Notes: generated by a model not told the origin, from the sequence alone. Positions 44,375 to 53,018 are shown, counted from the first letter of the stretch. The stretch: DNA of 64,000 nucleotides from an uncultured bacterium (GCA_903906425.1 CAIVKH010000115.1:1-64000), one strand, 5' to 3'. Numbers and translations are program-made.

Positions 44375-44944
44375 TCAGCCGACGGGCAAAACGGGCCTGC
44401 CGTATTTTTCGTTGAGGACTTCGGCCATCGCCAGATAGATCGCGCTGGCGCCGCAGACGAGGCCTTCGTAGCCGGCGATTTTTCCGATGAACGCGGATTC
44501 GAACCAGTCGCGGCAGGCGAGCAGCGCGAACAAAATGACCAGCGAGAAGAAAACAAATTGCAGGGCCTTGTTGGCTTTCAGCGTGCCGAGCCACATGAAG
44601 AAGGTGAAGACGCCCCACATGAAAAGATACCAGCCCATGAAGCCTTCGGGGGTTTTGTCGGCCCAGCCGATCTTCGGCAGGACCAGCAGGCCGACGAGCG
44701 TGAGCCAGAACGAGCCGTAGGAAATGAAGGCGGTCATGCCGAAGGTGTTTCCTTTTTTGAATTCGAGGATGCCGGCGATGATCTGGGCGATGCCGCCGTA
44801 GAAAAATCCCATCGCGAGAATCATGGCGCTGACCGGGAAAAATCCGGCGTTGTGGATGTTCAGCAAAACGGTCGTCATTCCGAAGCCCATGAGGCCGAGC
44901 GGCGCGGGGTTGGCGTATTTTTCCATTTTTTCAGTGCTCTCCAT
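44375..44944 (-). CDS. Acetate/succinate transporter of the GPR1/FUN34/YaaH (SatP) family
   Basis: Membrane protein of 189 residues. NPAPLGLMGFGMTTVLLNIHNAG near the start is the family signature (in two halves: NPAPLGL and GFGMTTVLL). About six hydrophobic segments follow. Homologues such as E. coli SatP take up acetate and succinate with protons. ATG 44944 puts the motif close to the start as in other members. Confidence 0.9.
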   Translation of the reverse strand: MESTEKMEKYANPAPLGLMGFGMTTVLLNIHNAGFFPVSAMILAMGFFYGGIAQIIAGILEFKKGNTFGMTAFISYGSFWLTLVGLLVLPKIGWADKTPEGFMGWYLFMWGVFTFFMWLGTLKANKALQFVFFSLVILFALLACRDWFESAFIGKIAGYEGLVCGASAIYLAMAEVLNEKYGRPVLPVG

Positions 44945-45100
44945 TTTGAATGCTCCCGATAAGCGGCTAGTGCCGTTTTTCAGCGGCACAAACTAGACGA
45001 TGAATCCGAAAAAATGCAAACGGCAAATCCCTTCGCGGGCAGGTCGCATATCAGCAAGCGCCTTGACCCGCCGCGCGGCGTTTCGCATTGTCCGCAGCTT

Positions 45101-46750
45101 ATGAGCGAAAACACCGATAAGAATACCAACGCGTTCATGGAGACGCTGGTCAGTTTGTGCAAGCGGCGCGGATTCATTTTCCAGTCGTCGGAAATTTATG
45201 GGGGCATCAACGGCTTCTGGGATTACGGGCCGCTGGGCGCGGAACTGAAGCGCAACGTGAAGGAACGCTGGTGGCGCAAGATGACGCGCGAGCGCGAGGA
45301 CATCGCCGGTCTCGAAGCGACGATCATCATGCATCCCGACATCTGGAAGGCGTCGGGCCACGTTGCAACTTTTCACGATCCGATGATTGATTGCAAAACC
45401 TGCAAAGGCCGTTTTCGCGCGGACCAGATTGACGAAATTCCGTGCCCGATGAAGCCGAGCAAGCATGTCTGTGAATGCGACGGCGAGAAGACCGAGGCGC
45501 GCGCGTTCAACCTGATGTTCAAGACGAATGTCGGCCCGGTCGAGGACGACGCGAGCGTCGCGTATCTGCGGCCCGAAACCGCGCAGGCGATTTTCGCGCA
45601 GTTCAAAAACGTGCTCGATACGGCGCGCCAGAAACCGCCGTTCGGCATCGCGCAAATCGGCAAGGCATTTCGCAACGAAGTCACGCCGCGCAACTACACG
45701 TTTCGCTCGCGCGAATTCGAGCAGATGGAACTCGAATTTTTCATTTTGCCCGATGAGGCAACTCAAGCTTTGTACGGCTCCGTCGTGACCGTTCCCGAAA
45801 CCGGACACCCCGGCGAACCGAAGCCGAACTGGGGATGGCAGGCGTGGCATCGCTACTGGGTCGAGGAGCGCGTTCGCTTTTACACCGAGATCGGACTGCC
45901 GCCCGATTCGCTAGGCTTCCACAACCAGACCGACGCCGAACTCGCGCACTACGCGCGGGCCTGCGTGGACATCCTCTACAAATTTCCGTTCAGCAAACGC
46001 GACGCGAACGGACAGATGAAGGGCGAGGAACTCGAAGGCATCGCCGCGCGCGGCGACTTCGATCTGAGCCAGCACGAAAAACATTCCGGCAAGCAGCTCG
46101 CCGTGTTCGACGAACCGCTCCGCGCCGCGTGGGGAAAACTTTCGCAGGAAGCGAAGGACAAACTTTACGCCGACTTCGTTGCGCAAAAAACGCGCATCGG
46201 CGTCGAGAAAAAGAAGCTCTCGCCCGACAACGCCGAAGTCGCCGCGCGCAAAGAGGCCGAGGCGTTCTTCGAACGGCTTTCAAAAGGCCAGTTCGTTCCG
46301 CACGTCATCGAGCCGTCCGCAGGCGTTGACCGTCTGATCCTCGCGCTGCTCTGCAACGCCTACGCCGAAGAGGAAGTGACCGACGAAAAAGGAAACAAGG
46401 AAATCCGCGTCGTCATGCGTTTTCACCCGCGCATCGCGCCGATCAAGGTTGCCGTTTTCCCGCTGCTGAAAAACAAACCCGAACTCGTCGCCAAGGCCCG
46501 CGAAATCTACACCGCACTCCGCGGCCGCTGGAACGTCTTCTACGACGAAACCGGCGCCATCGGCCGCCGCTACCGCCGCCAGGACGAAGCCGGAACGCCC
46601 TTCGGCATCACGATTGATTTCGACACGCTCGGCGAAAAAGGTCCCGAACTGAAAGATACCGTAACGCTCCGCCATCGCGATTCGATGATTCAGGAACGCG
46701 TGAAAATCGCGGACCTCGTTTCGATCCTGTCGGCGTCAATTGATGGCTGA
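45101..46750 (+). CDS. glyQS: Glycyl-tRNA synthetase, alpha2 (one-chain) type
   Basis: Class II aminoacyl-tRNA synthetase of 549 residues that charges tRNA-Gly. The N-terminal motif FIFQSSEIYGGINGFWDYGPLG (in parts) marks the homodimeric eukaryote/archaeal-like type and not GlyQ/GlyS. A Cys-rich insert (CKTCKGRFR... CPM... CEC) suggests a zinc-binding loop. Motif 2 is around GKAFRNEV, and motif 3 at EPSAGVDRLILALL. The C-terminal anticodon-binding domain (APIKVAVFPLLKNK) is present, so the enzyme looks complete. ATG 45101 chosen; upstream in-frame sequence is not conserved-looking. Confidence 0.93.
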   Translation: MSENTDKNTNAFMETLVSLCKRRGFIFQSSEIYGGINGFWDYGPLGAELKRNVKERWWRKMTREREDIAGLEATIIMHPDIWKASGHVATFHDPMIDCKTCKGRFRADQIDEIPCPMKPSKHVCECDGEKTEARAFNLMFKTNVGPVEDDASVAYLRPETAQAIFAQFKNVLDTARQKPPFGIAQIGKAFRNEVTPRNYTFRSREFEQMELEFFILPDEATQALYGSVVTVPETGHPGEPKPNWGWQAWHRYWVEERVRFYTEIGLPPDSLGFHNQTDAELAHYARACVDILYKFPFSKRDANGQMKGEELEGIAARGDFDLSQHEKHSGKQLAVFDEPLRAAWGKLSQEAKDKLYADFVAQKTRIGVEKKKLSPDNAEVAARKEAEAFFERLSKGQFVPHVIEPSAGVDRLILALLCNAYAEEEVTDEKGNKEIRVVMRFHPRIAPIKVAVFPLLKNKPELVAKAREIYTALRGRWNVFYDETGAIGRRYRRQDEAGTPFGITIDFDTLGEKGPELKDTVTLRHRDSMIQERVKIADLVSILSASIDG

Positions 46751-46751
46751 G

Positions 46752-46798
46752 TTCCAATGATTGGAAGAAGCGGTTGCCGGAATTTCCAATGATTGGAA
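46752..46798. repeat. TTCCAATNATTGGAA doublet, locus 15 (last copy)
   Basis: Perfect copies at 46752-46766 and 46784-46798, 32 bases apart, two bases after the glycyl-tRNA synthetase stop. No further copies occur to the right, in 17 kb. Confidence 0.95.
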
Positions 46799-46827
46799 AT
46801 GCGCGATCTCGTGAAGGATGATGCGAC

Positions 46828-47514
46828 ATGGGCCTCGATGCTGTTGAACTTGTGATGGCATTCGAAGAGCAGTTCGGAATCGAAATCGCCAACGAAGATG
46901 CCGAAAAACTCGTCACACCGGTCATGGTCATCGATTACATTTGCACGAAGATCCGAATGACCGACGAGAAGAAATGCCAGTCGCAACGAGCGTTTTATAT
47001 TCTCCGCCGTGCTCTCGTGCAAAAGTCCGGCAGAAAGCGGAGCGAAATAACGCCGACAACAAAACTGCGGGAAATTTTTCCTCGATCGAACTGCACTGGG
47101 CAATGGCTCGATTTGAAAAAGGCCGTGGATGCGCGCGGCTGGCCGAAGCTGACTTATCCGCGGTGGATAGAGCGCCTGTTTCTGGTCGTGGCTTTTGGCG
47201 CGCTGTGGGGCGGGACGTATTTTGGCATGGAATTCGAATTCGGAATTCTGAACGCGATTCTTCTCGGCGTGACTTTGTCATTCTTGCTCTGCATCGGGAT
47301 TGGCTTTTCGACAAAATCATTTCGCCACGCGATCCCGTCGCGGCTTGTGACGCTCGCCAATCTGGTTCCTTATGTGGAATCGTCCAACGCAATTCAATGG
47401 GCCCGCGACGCGGTGGCAAAGCGGGTCCGAAAAATCGTAATTGAGCAACTTTGCATTACTGAGTCCATTTATCGGGAAGACGCTACTTTCGTCGCGGACT
47501 TGGGCCTGAGCTAA
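46828..47514 (+). CDS. Membrane protein with ACP-like segments at both ends
   Basis: Protein of 228 residues. The N-terminus [20 protein letters not shown] aligns with the second half of acyl carrier proteins, starting at the GxDSLxxVE motif, but the phosphopantetheine Ser is Ala5. A central region (about 52-84) also looks ACP-like ([11 protein letters not shown]... [12 protein letters not shown]). Two hydrophobic segments (about 117-133 and 140-160) form a membrane hairpin. The C-terminus VRKIVIEQL... [12 protein letters not shown] matches the first half of ACP and stops where the Ser motif should begin. The two halves are thus in swapped order. It cannot carry a pantetheine arm at the N-terminal site; function unknown. 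Confidence 0.6.
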   Translation: MGLDAVELVMAFEEQFGIEIANEDAEKLVTPVMVIDYICTKIRMTDEKKCQSQRAFYILRRALVQKSGRKRSEITPTTKLREIFPRSNCTGQWLDLKKAVDARGWPKLTYPRWIERLFLVVAFGALWGGTYFGMEFEFGILNAILLGVTLSFLLCIGIGFSTKSFRHAIPSRLVTLANLVPYVESSNAIQWARDAVAKRVRKIVIEQLCITESIYREDATFVADLGLS

Positions 47515-47678
47515 AATCGGCCATAACATGACAACTACCGATGATTGCAGAAATCCGCGGAGATGCGAAGCGCGGGACAAAGCGAAATAATGATGACGCG
47601 GCGACATTTCCTCAACGCTGGCGGCGCAGTTGTGGCGGAAACGCATGAAAGGGCTGAAAACACTGGGCGAAACGAAAG

Positions 47679-47720
47679 TGGGCCCGGAGGGACTCGAACC
47701 CCCAACCAAGGGATTATGAG
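47679..47720 (-). tRNA. 3' half of tRNA-Met(CAU), attachment-site relic
   Basis: Read on the minus strand this gives an anticodon loop CTCATAA (anticodon CAT), then a variable loop, a T-arm (GGGGG, TTCGAGT, CCCTC) and acceptor strand CGGGCCC with discriminator A. The bases upstream on that strand do not pair with the anticodon stem, so the 5' half is missing and the copy cannot make a tRNA. A break at the anticodon loop is the usual crossover point for tRNA-targeting integrases. In the 417-base gap 47515-47931 it is the main recognisable feature. Confidence 0.85.
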
Positions 47721-47766
47721 GCGACCGGGGGCTGCTTCTAAAAAGCCCGTAAAACGGCCCATTTCA

Positions 47767-47826
47767 TGCACCACCATGCGGTTGGCGTCAAACGAATCCT
47801 GCACCATCTCGCATCATTTTGCACCA
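47767..47826. repeat. Three direct TGCACCA heptamers
   Basis: TGCACCA in the same orientation at 47767-47773, 47800-47806 and 47820-47826, within 150 bases of the tRNA relic. Clustered short direct repeats next to an attachment core are what arm-type integrase sites look like, but seven-base matches are weak evidence. Confidence 0.35.
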
Positions 47827-47873
47827 CTCTTGCGGGAGAGCGCCACGCGATTGCCACGCGAGTTATCGAAGTA

Positions 47874-47921
47874 CTGACGGAAATTTCACGGCCTGCTTGT
47901 AATGGTACGAACGTACCATTA
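47874..47921 (+). promoter_or_regulatory. Promoter and palindromic operator of the SOS-type cassette
   Basis: A perfect inverted repeat with 10-base arms TAATGGTACG and CGTACCATTA around AA spans 47900-47921, 10 bases before the start of the S24-type gene. A possible -10 (TGTAAT, 47898-47903) overlaps its left arm, with CTGACG (47874-47879) as a weak -35 at 18 bases. This layout predicts repression by the encoded LexA/UmuD-like protein or by the host LexA. Confidence 0.6.
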
Positions 47922-47931
47922 TGTTTTCACC

Positions 47932-48528
47932 ATGGCGCGCCCCATTCAAATCGACAGCAAGCTTTCCGCGTTGCGGAAATTCTACCGCTTGGAGAAGCGC
48001 ATGCCGTCGTTCGCCGAAATGATGGCCTTGTTCAACTACAGGTCGAAATCCCCCGTCACCGCCCTGATGACAAAACTCGTCGCGTCCGGCCATGTGCGGC
48101 GCGACGGCCGCAAACTCGCCGCCACGCCGAAACTCACCACGGTCATTGTGTCCGCCGGCGAGATCATCACGGCTGGCCCGGGCGGCTATCCGTCTCCGGC
48201 CGACGAGGAGCTTGTCGACGTGATGAGCCTCGATGACTGGCTTGTGCGAAAGCCGGGCGCGACATTCATGCTGCGAGTGACCGGCGACTCCATGACGGGC
48301 GCGGGCATCATGCCCGGCGATGTCGTGCTGGTGGAGCGCAACACGAATCCCAAGACCGGCTCCATTGTCGTCGCCGAGGTCGACGGCGACTGGATGATCA
48401 AATATCTCGTGAGGGACAAGGCTGGCGTTGCGCTGGAATCCGCAAACCCGAAATACAAAACCATCCGGCCCCGGCAAACGCTGGTGATCTGCGGGATGGT
48501 CGTCTCCCAATGCAGGAAATACGTTTGA
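47932..48528 (+). CDS. S24 peptidase, LexA/UmuD-like
   Basis: Self-cleaving regulator-type protein of 198 residues. The N-terminal part (about 1-70) looks like a winged helix (LSALRKFYRLEKRMPSFAEMM, VTALMTKLVASGHVRRDG), as in LexA. Cleavage Ala81-Gly82 (IITAGPGG), nucleophile Ser120 (VTGDSMTGAG) and Lys157 (WMIKYLV) form the S24 catalytic set. It could act as repressor of the cassette, as a UmuD-like polymerase partner after cleavage, or both. ATG 47932 is chosen because a start at 47902 would lie inside the operator. It is followed 12 bases later by the Y-family polymerase. Confidence 0.85.
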   Translation: MARPIQIDSKLSALRKFYRLEKRMPSFAEMMALFNYRSKSPVTALMTKLVASGHVRRDGRKLAATPKLTTVIVSAGEIITAGPGGYPSPADEELVDVMSLDDWLVRKPGATFMLRVTGDSMTGAGIMPGDVVLVERNTNPKTGSIVVAEVDGDWMIKYLVRDKAGVALESANPKYKTIRPRQTLVICGMVVSQCRKYV

Positions 48529-48540
48529 TCGGGGCGCGTC

Positions 48541-49851
48541 ATGTCCGACGACAAGCCGATCATGCTCGACAGTTTTCCTCGCGCGATCCTGCACGTTGAC
48601 TGCGACGCCTTCTTCACATCGTGCGAGCAGGCTTTGAATCCGCAGTGGCGCGGCAAGCCGATGGTGACGGGCGCGGAGCGGAACATCATTGCGTGCGCGT
48701 CGTACGAGGCGAAGGCGCTCGGCATCAAGCGTGGCGTCGCGCTGCATGAGGCGAAGAAGCTTTGCCCAAGCCTGGTCATCCTGCCGAGCGACTACGAGAC
48801 CTACAGCCTATTCTCATGCCGGATGTTTGAGGCGATGCGGAGGTTCTCGCCCCTCGTCGAGGAGTATTCGATCGACGAAGGCTTCGCCGACATAACGGGG
48901 GCACGGCGTTTCTTCCATTGCTCCTACGAGGAAATCGCGCAGCGCATGAAGGCCGAGATACAGGACGAACTCGGCATCACCGTTTCCATCGGCCTCAGCC
49001 TGTCGAAGAGCCTCGCAAAACTGTGCTCGAAATTCCGCAAGCCGAATGGCTTCACGGCGGTCAAAGGTTTCCACATCCACGAACTTCTGAGGCGCAAGTC
49101 GCTGGGCGAGGTCTGGGGCTTCGGCTCAAACTCGGTGGCGCTTCTTGAATCGCGCGGACTGCGGACCGCGTTGGACTTCGTGAAGATGCCGGAGGCCGCG
49201 GCGGCGAAGCTGCTCCACAAACCGGGCCGCGAAATCTGGCACGAGTTGCGTGGCGAATCTATGTGGCCTGTGAGCACCGAGGAAAAAACTGACTACGCCA
49301 GCGTGTCGAAATGCAAGACGTTCACCGCGCCCTCGGCGGATCGGGATTTCATTTTTGCCCAACTCGTCCGCAACGTCGAAAAGGCGACGATCAAACTGCG
49401 CCGGCACAAGCTGCGCGCCCGACGCCTTGCGACCGCGCTGCGGCGGGACGATTTCTCCCAGGCAGGGATCGAGTGCGACCTGTCTCGCGCGACCGCATCG
49501 CCTCTCGAATTGACGCCATACGTGCGCGAGATTTTTGACCGGCTCCACAAGCACGGCGAAGTGTACCGGGCGACCATGGTCGTGCTTTCCAGACTGGAGT
49601 CGGACAATGCGGAGCAGTACGAGCTCTTCCAATCGCCGCTGCGCGTGGAGCAGTTGCGCGATGTGACGCTCGCTATCGACGACGTTGCGGCCAGGTTCAG
49701 CAAGCACAAGATTTCGCTGGGCACCGGACTCTTCCTTTCAGACCACGCCGTCACCTCGCGTGACGCGCAGCCGGCTCGAAAGACCGACCTGCTTCCGGGC
49801 GAAACCGAGCGCTGTCACATTGGGTTGCCCCGTTTGAACATGGTCGTGTAG
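48541..49851 (+). CDS. Y-family DNA polymerase (UmuC/DinB-like)
   Basis: Translesion DNA polymerase of 436 residues. Catalytic motifs are intact: HVDCDAFF (about 18-25) and YSIDEGFADI (about 108-117), giving the acidic residues for metal binding. A helix-hairpin-helix region (LGEVWGFGSNSVALLESRGL) and the little-finger domain follow. The pairing with an S24 protein is that of umuDC; the length is also close to that of UmuC. Together with the SRAP gene it forms a DNA-damage-tolerance cassette of the element, likely induced by DNA damage. Confidence 0.9.
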   Translation: MSDDKPIMLDSFPRAILHVDCDAFFTSCEQALNPQWRGKPMVTGAERNIIACASYEAKALGIKRGVALHEAKKLCPSLVILPSDYETYSLFSCRMFEAMRRFSPLVEEYSIDEGFADITGARRFFHCSYEEIAQRMKAEIQDELGITVSIGLSLSKSLAKLCSKFRKPNGFTAVKGFHIHELLRRKSLGEVWGFGSNSVALLESRGLRTALDFVKMPEAAAAKLLHKPGREIWHELRGESMWPVSTEEKTDYASVSKCKTFTAPSADRDFIFAQLVRNVEKATIKLRRHKLRARRLATALRRDDFSQAGIECDLSRATASPLELTPYVREIFDRLHKHGEVYRATMVVLSRLESDNAEQYELFQSPLRVEQLRDVTLAIDDVAARFSKHKISLGTGLFLSDHAVTSRDAQPARKTDLLPGETERCHIGLPRLNMVV

Positions 49852-49860
49852 ATTCCCAGC

Positions 49861-50547
49861 ATGTGCGGACGCCTCACGATAACGACGCAAAGCAGGGAGA
49901 GAATCCAGACCGCGTTTCCGTGGCTGGACGTTTCCGACTGGCGCGGCGGTCGCTTCAACGTTGCGCCCTCTCAGGATGTGGCGGCGGTGTTGAGTGAACG
50001 GCCCGATGCGCTGGCGTGGGTTCGGTGGGGATTCGTGCCGCGATGGTCGAAGGACGGCAAGGCGGCGATGATCAACGCCCGGGCGGAAACGCTGGCGGAA
50101 AAACCATCTTTCCGTGACGCCTACAAACGGCGGCGTTGCCTGATTCTTGCCGATGGCTTTTTTGAGTGGGAAGCGGTGCCAGGGCAAAAGCAGAAGCAGC
50201 CGCACTACTTCCGGCTGCGCGGTGGCGACATGTTCGCGTTCGCCGGACTGTTTGAAGCCTGGACCGCGCCGGACGGCACGGCCTCGCTCGGTTGCTGCAT
50301 CATCACGACCGCACCCAACGAACTGCTCGCAAAAATCCACGACCGGATGCCGGTCATACTGACGGGCGACCGCTGCCAGCGATGGCTTGCGGCCGGCCCG
50401 CCTCAGCCGGATTTGCTCGCATCATATCCTGCCGAGCGAATGGAGTCGTGGAAGGTTGCGACACTGGTCAACAACGCTCGGCTTGATGATTCGCGCTGCG
50501 TCGATCCTGTCGCGTTGAACGGCAAGCCGCAATCCCCGCCGCCCTGA
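49861..50547 (+). CDS. SRAP-domain protein (YedK/HMCES family)
   Basis: Protein of 228 residues that forms a protective crosslink with abasic sites in single-stranded DNA. The catalytic Cys2 is exposed after Met removal (MCGRLTI). Further conserved motifs are FNVAPSQ, WGFVPRW, INARAET (Glu) and IHDRMPVIL (active-site His). Its start is 9 bases after the polymerase stop, so it is the third gene of the cassette. SRAP proteins beside umuDC or lexA are seen in SOS-linked neighbourhoods. Confidence 0.92.
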   Translation: MCGRLTITTQSRERIQTAFPWLDVSDWRGGRFNVAPSQDVAAVLSERPDALAWVRWGFVPRWSKDGKAAMINARAETLAEKPSFRDAYKRRRCLILADGFFEWEAVPGQKQKQPHYFRLRGGDMFAFAGLFEAWTAPDGTASLGCCIITTAPNELLAKIHDRMPVILTGDRCQRWLAAGPPQPDLLASYPAERMESWKVATLVNNARLDDSRCVDPVALNGKPQSPPP

Positions 50548-50662
50548 ATCTGCTTCGGCAAATGCGAATGCCGGCAGCCTGCGCGCCACCATTCTGTGCG
50601 CGGCGACGACGCCTTCTGGCGGTGCCTTTGACCGACTGCAATGGGCCTGACACAATGCCGCC

Positions 50663-51079
50663 GTGAAGGATTCCATTGCGACTTTCCTCGTGCTCGCGAC
50701 CGGCGGGCTCAAACCCGACGGCACGTATATGGAGGGGTTCTATCCCGGCTGGGTCATTTGGGCCTGGATTGTCGGGATGGTCGTTTGGGGCCTCCTCATG
50801 GGGGCGCTCTACAGGGCAGCTTGGTATGTCTTCGGCGGTCGCGGCTCGAAAAACCCCGACAACTTCTTCACCGGGTTCTTCTGGCCGAAGAGGCTCGGGT
50901 TCGTCGGCAACATGCTCAAGGTTGCACTCGGCGGCATCAGCCTGCTGGTGGCGGCGTCCGACGCCGCTATCTTCGACCACAACGGCCTGCTCCGGTGGAG
51001 CATCGTCGGCGGCAATTTTCTGGCCATCGCTTTCGCCGTCATCATTGACGAACTCTCAGGCCCCCCGAGCTGGCGTTGA
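50663..51079 (+). CDS. Small membrane protein of unknown function
   Basis: Predicted membrane protein of 138 residues starting at GTG 50663. Three hydrophobic segments are visible: WVIWAWIVGMVVWGLLMGAL (about 29-50), LKVALGGISLLVAASDAAIF (about 85-104) and IVGGNFLAIAFAVIIDEL (about 113-130). I recognise no family. The reading frame was preferred over two overlapping frames because only this one gives regular membrane segments. Confidence 0.6.
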   Translation: MKDSIATFLVLATGGLKPDGTYMEGFYPGWVIWAWIVGMVVWGLLMGALYRAAWYVFGGRGSKNPDNFFTGFFWPKRLGFVGNMLKVALGGISLLVAASDAAIFDHNGLLRWSIVGGNFLAIAFAVIIDELSGPPSWR

Positions 51080-51147
51080 CTTCGGTTGGCAAGACAGTCG
51101 TGCCACCATCAACAAATGACAGCGGCTGCGCGCTGCCCGAGGCTCCG

Positions 51148-51432
51148 TCAGCCGCGGCGCGGCCTGACAGTTGCGGGAACGGTCGCATCCGCCTGCCGGT
51201 TCTCCACGCGTTCATCACCGAGTGTCTCTTTGTACCAGTCGCCGTGAGGCGACCACTGATGGCAGGCCGGGCATTTGGTCTGCTTCCACGCGCACCCGCA
51301 GGCCGGGCAGATTCCTCCGGTGTCGAAGGTGTTCCAGAGGTGGCCGCAATCCGGGCGGCACTGCCACATCGACTGGGGCTTGGGCCGCCACAAGCATTTC
51401 GGGCACATGATCTCGATCTTGCGCTTTGGCAT
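51148..51432 (-). CDS. Zinc-ribbon protein of unknown function
   Basis: Protein of 94 residues. Four Cys pairs are visible: CPKCLW, CRPDCGH, CPACGCAW and CPACHQW, consistent with two zinc ribbons. The sequence IEIMCPKCLWRPKPQSMWQC resembles the Cys-rich beginning of small element-encoded proteins. It starts one base after the stop of the upstream gene, so the two form an operon. Function unknown; it may bind nucleic acid or protein. Confidence 0.65.
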   Translation of the reverse strand: MPKRKIEIMCPKCLWRPKPQSMWQCRPDCGHLWNTFDTGGICPACGCAWKQTKCPACHQWSPHGDWYKETLGDERVENRQADATVPATVRPRRG

Positions 51433-51433
51433 G

Positions 51434-51901
51434 TCAGTCCTTCGACGGCCCTAGCATCGGCTCGATGTCGATGATCTCGAACGCGCCGGACTTCAGTTTC
51501 GCCGGCTCGGGCAGGACGGCCTCGAAACTGGCGAGCAGCTCGTTCCACATCGCGGCGCGCTCGATGTTCGCCTTGTTGCGGCGGCCCCCGTAGGACATGT
51601 GGATGTTCCATTTTCCACTATAGCAGTTGATGCCTCGGCCGAACAGGCGGAAGCCGTCGCAGGCGATGGTGCCGTCTTTCACGCCGAGATGCTGGCGGAC
51701 TTTCGTCAGGGCATCGCTGGAAAATCTGAGCGCGATAAAGCCGGAACCGCCAAAGTCGAAGATCGGGCAGACGCTCATCTCGCCGAAGATCGTCTCCACG
51801 CTCCACTCATTTTCCGTCCTGCCGGGAACGCCGCCGGTGGCTTCCATCAGTGCGCGGATGTTGGACAGGATTTTGTCTTTGTTGGGCCTCATGCCGTCCA
51901 T
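51434..51901 (-). CDS. Hypothetical protein paired with a zinc-ribbon protein
   Basis: Protein of 155 residues (or 152 from ATG 51892). No domain is recognised. It has alternating strand-helix text such as SVCPIFDFGGSGFIALRFSSDAL and WNELLASFEAVLPEP and no membrane segment. Longer starts were rejected since they extend into a divergent gap. It is co-transcribed with the zinc-ribbon gene. Confidence 0.55.
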   Translation of the reverse strand: MDGMRPNKDKILSNIRALMEATGGVPGRTENEWSVETIFGEMSVCPIFDFGGSGFIALRFSSDALTKVRQHLGVKDGTIACDGFRLFGRGINCYSGKWNIHMSYGGRRNKANIERAAMWNELLASFEAVLPEPAKLKSGAFEIIDIEPMLGPSKD

Positions 51902-52145
51902 TGTGTCGAGACTGCCGAGGCTGTCAAAGGGGTGGCCGGAATGCGGCGCGGCGCGCGTCATGAGAAAGCTGCCCCGCCCACTCTTGCGGCAAGGAATCCT
52001 TTGAATCCAGACTCGGCGCGTCCCACCACCCCACCCATCGGCCGCTGGCTGGGAATCGGGCAAGCCCGCCCATTCATATAGTATGAGAGGCGAGCAGCCG
52101 CGCCGGGGCCTTGGCCCCGACGCCAGACCCATGCACAATCTGCGC

Positions 52146-52577
52146 ATGATCTCCACCCAAGAGGCCCAATCCGACGTGACCGGCGGCTGTTATTCGCCGT
52201 CACCAGCCATCCCGCCGCCAACGGCGTCGGCGAACGTCCGGCGGCTGCTGGCGGTCAAGACGCTGTTCGGGTTGCAGGACGCCGAGATCGCCCGCGCGAC
52301 GAAATACTCGCGCCCGTATGTCGTGCGCCTTCTGAGCGGCGACCTTGAGGGCAGCGCGTCGTTCTACACTCGACTCGAAAACGCGCTCGCTGGTTTGGTC
52401 GCCGGGCGCGACGTTCAGGTCTTCGACATTCCGGGCACGGCGGTGCCCTTGGACGCACCGGGATGCGCGGGTGCTCGTCATGAAAATATCCGGCCGCCTC
52501 GCGCGGCTTTTCCGCCCCGCGTGACGGCGATACCGGGCGCAGGCCGCGAAGCAGATGACCGATGCCGCGTCCCCTGA
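52146..52577 (+). CDS. Predicted helix-turn-helix protein
   Basis: Protein of 143 residues. The central LLAVKTLFGLQDAEIARATKYSRPYVVRLLSG region (in parts) reads as an XRE-like helix-turn-helix, with Q/A at turn positions and RPYVVRLL as recognition helix. The last third is Pro/Arg-rich with no obvious fold. A GC-rich palindrome (CGGGGCC-TT-GGCCCCG, 52104-52119) upstream might be its operator. It is divergent from the hypothetical gene at 51901. Confidence 0.5.
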   Translation: MISTQEAQSDVTGGCYSPSPAIPPPTASANVRRLLAVKTLFGLQDAEIARATKYSRPYVVRLLSGDLEGSASFYTRLENALAGLVAGRDVQVFDIPGTAVPLDAPGCAGARHENIRPPRAAFPPRVTAIPGAGREADDRCRVP

Positions 52578-52592
52578 TAAGCTGTGCGTCCA

Positions 52593-53018
52593 ATGAGACT
52601 GATCGACAACAGCGGCGGCGGCAGTCCCGCGTTCGTGATGGAAGAGAATGACCGCTTCCACGCCATCATCGTAACGAGCGGCGTCCGCTATGCGTCCGCC
52701 CCGGACGCGGAGACCGTGCTGACGTTCTTCGTCATCCGGCGGGAGTCCGGGTCCTACGACATCGTCAACGTCATGAAGACGTTCAAGTCCGGCGAGTGCG
52801 TCTCCCGCAACGTGCAGACCAAGGCGGGCATCAGCCAAGAGCGGATCAACGGCGAGGTCGCGGCCGTCACGCTGGTCTTCGGCCAAGCCATCGAACAGCA
52901 CGCCGGCGTCAAGCTGGATTGGCACAGGCTGGATTTGGGCAACGTCGAGTCGACCGCCGAGCAGGTCCGCCAGATCAAGGCGTGGGGCCGGGTCGGCGTC
53001 TCGATGGCGGCACAGTAG
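52593..53018 (+). CDS. Hypothetical protein
   Basis: Protein of 141 residues with no recognised domain. Mixed beta-rich text (FHAIIVTSGVRYASA, TVLTFFVIRRESGSYDIVNV) followed by a helical end. It lies 15 bases after the HTH gene on the same strand, so co-expression is likely. ATG 52593 is used. Confidence 0.5.
   Translation: MRLIDNSGGGSPAFVMEENDRFHAIIVTSGVRYASAPDAETVLTFFVIRRESGSYDIVNVMKTFKSGECVSRNVQTKAGISQERINGEVAAVTLVFGQAIEQHAGVKLDWHRLDLGNVESTAEQVRQIKAWGRVGVSMAAQ

Noticed and set aside
47535-47807. A 90-residue minus-strand frame across the tRNA relic, considered as an integrase end
   Set aside because: It simply translates the tRNA fragment and flanks; no tyrosine recombinase R-H-R-Y motifs are seen.
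47902-47931. A start at 47902 for the S24 protein
   Set aside because: It lies within the palindromic operator, leaving no leader; the winged-helix domain begins properly from ATG 47932.
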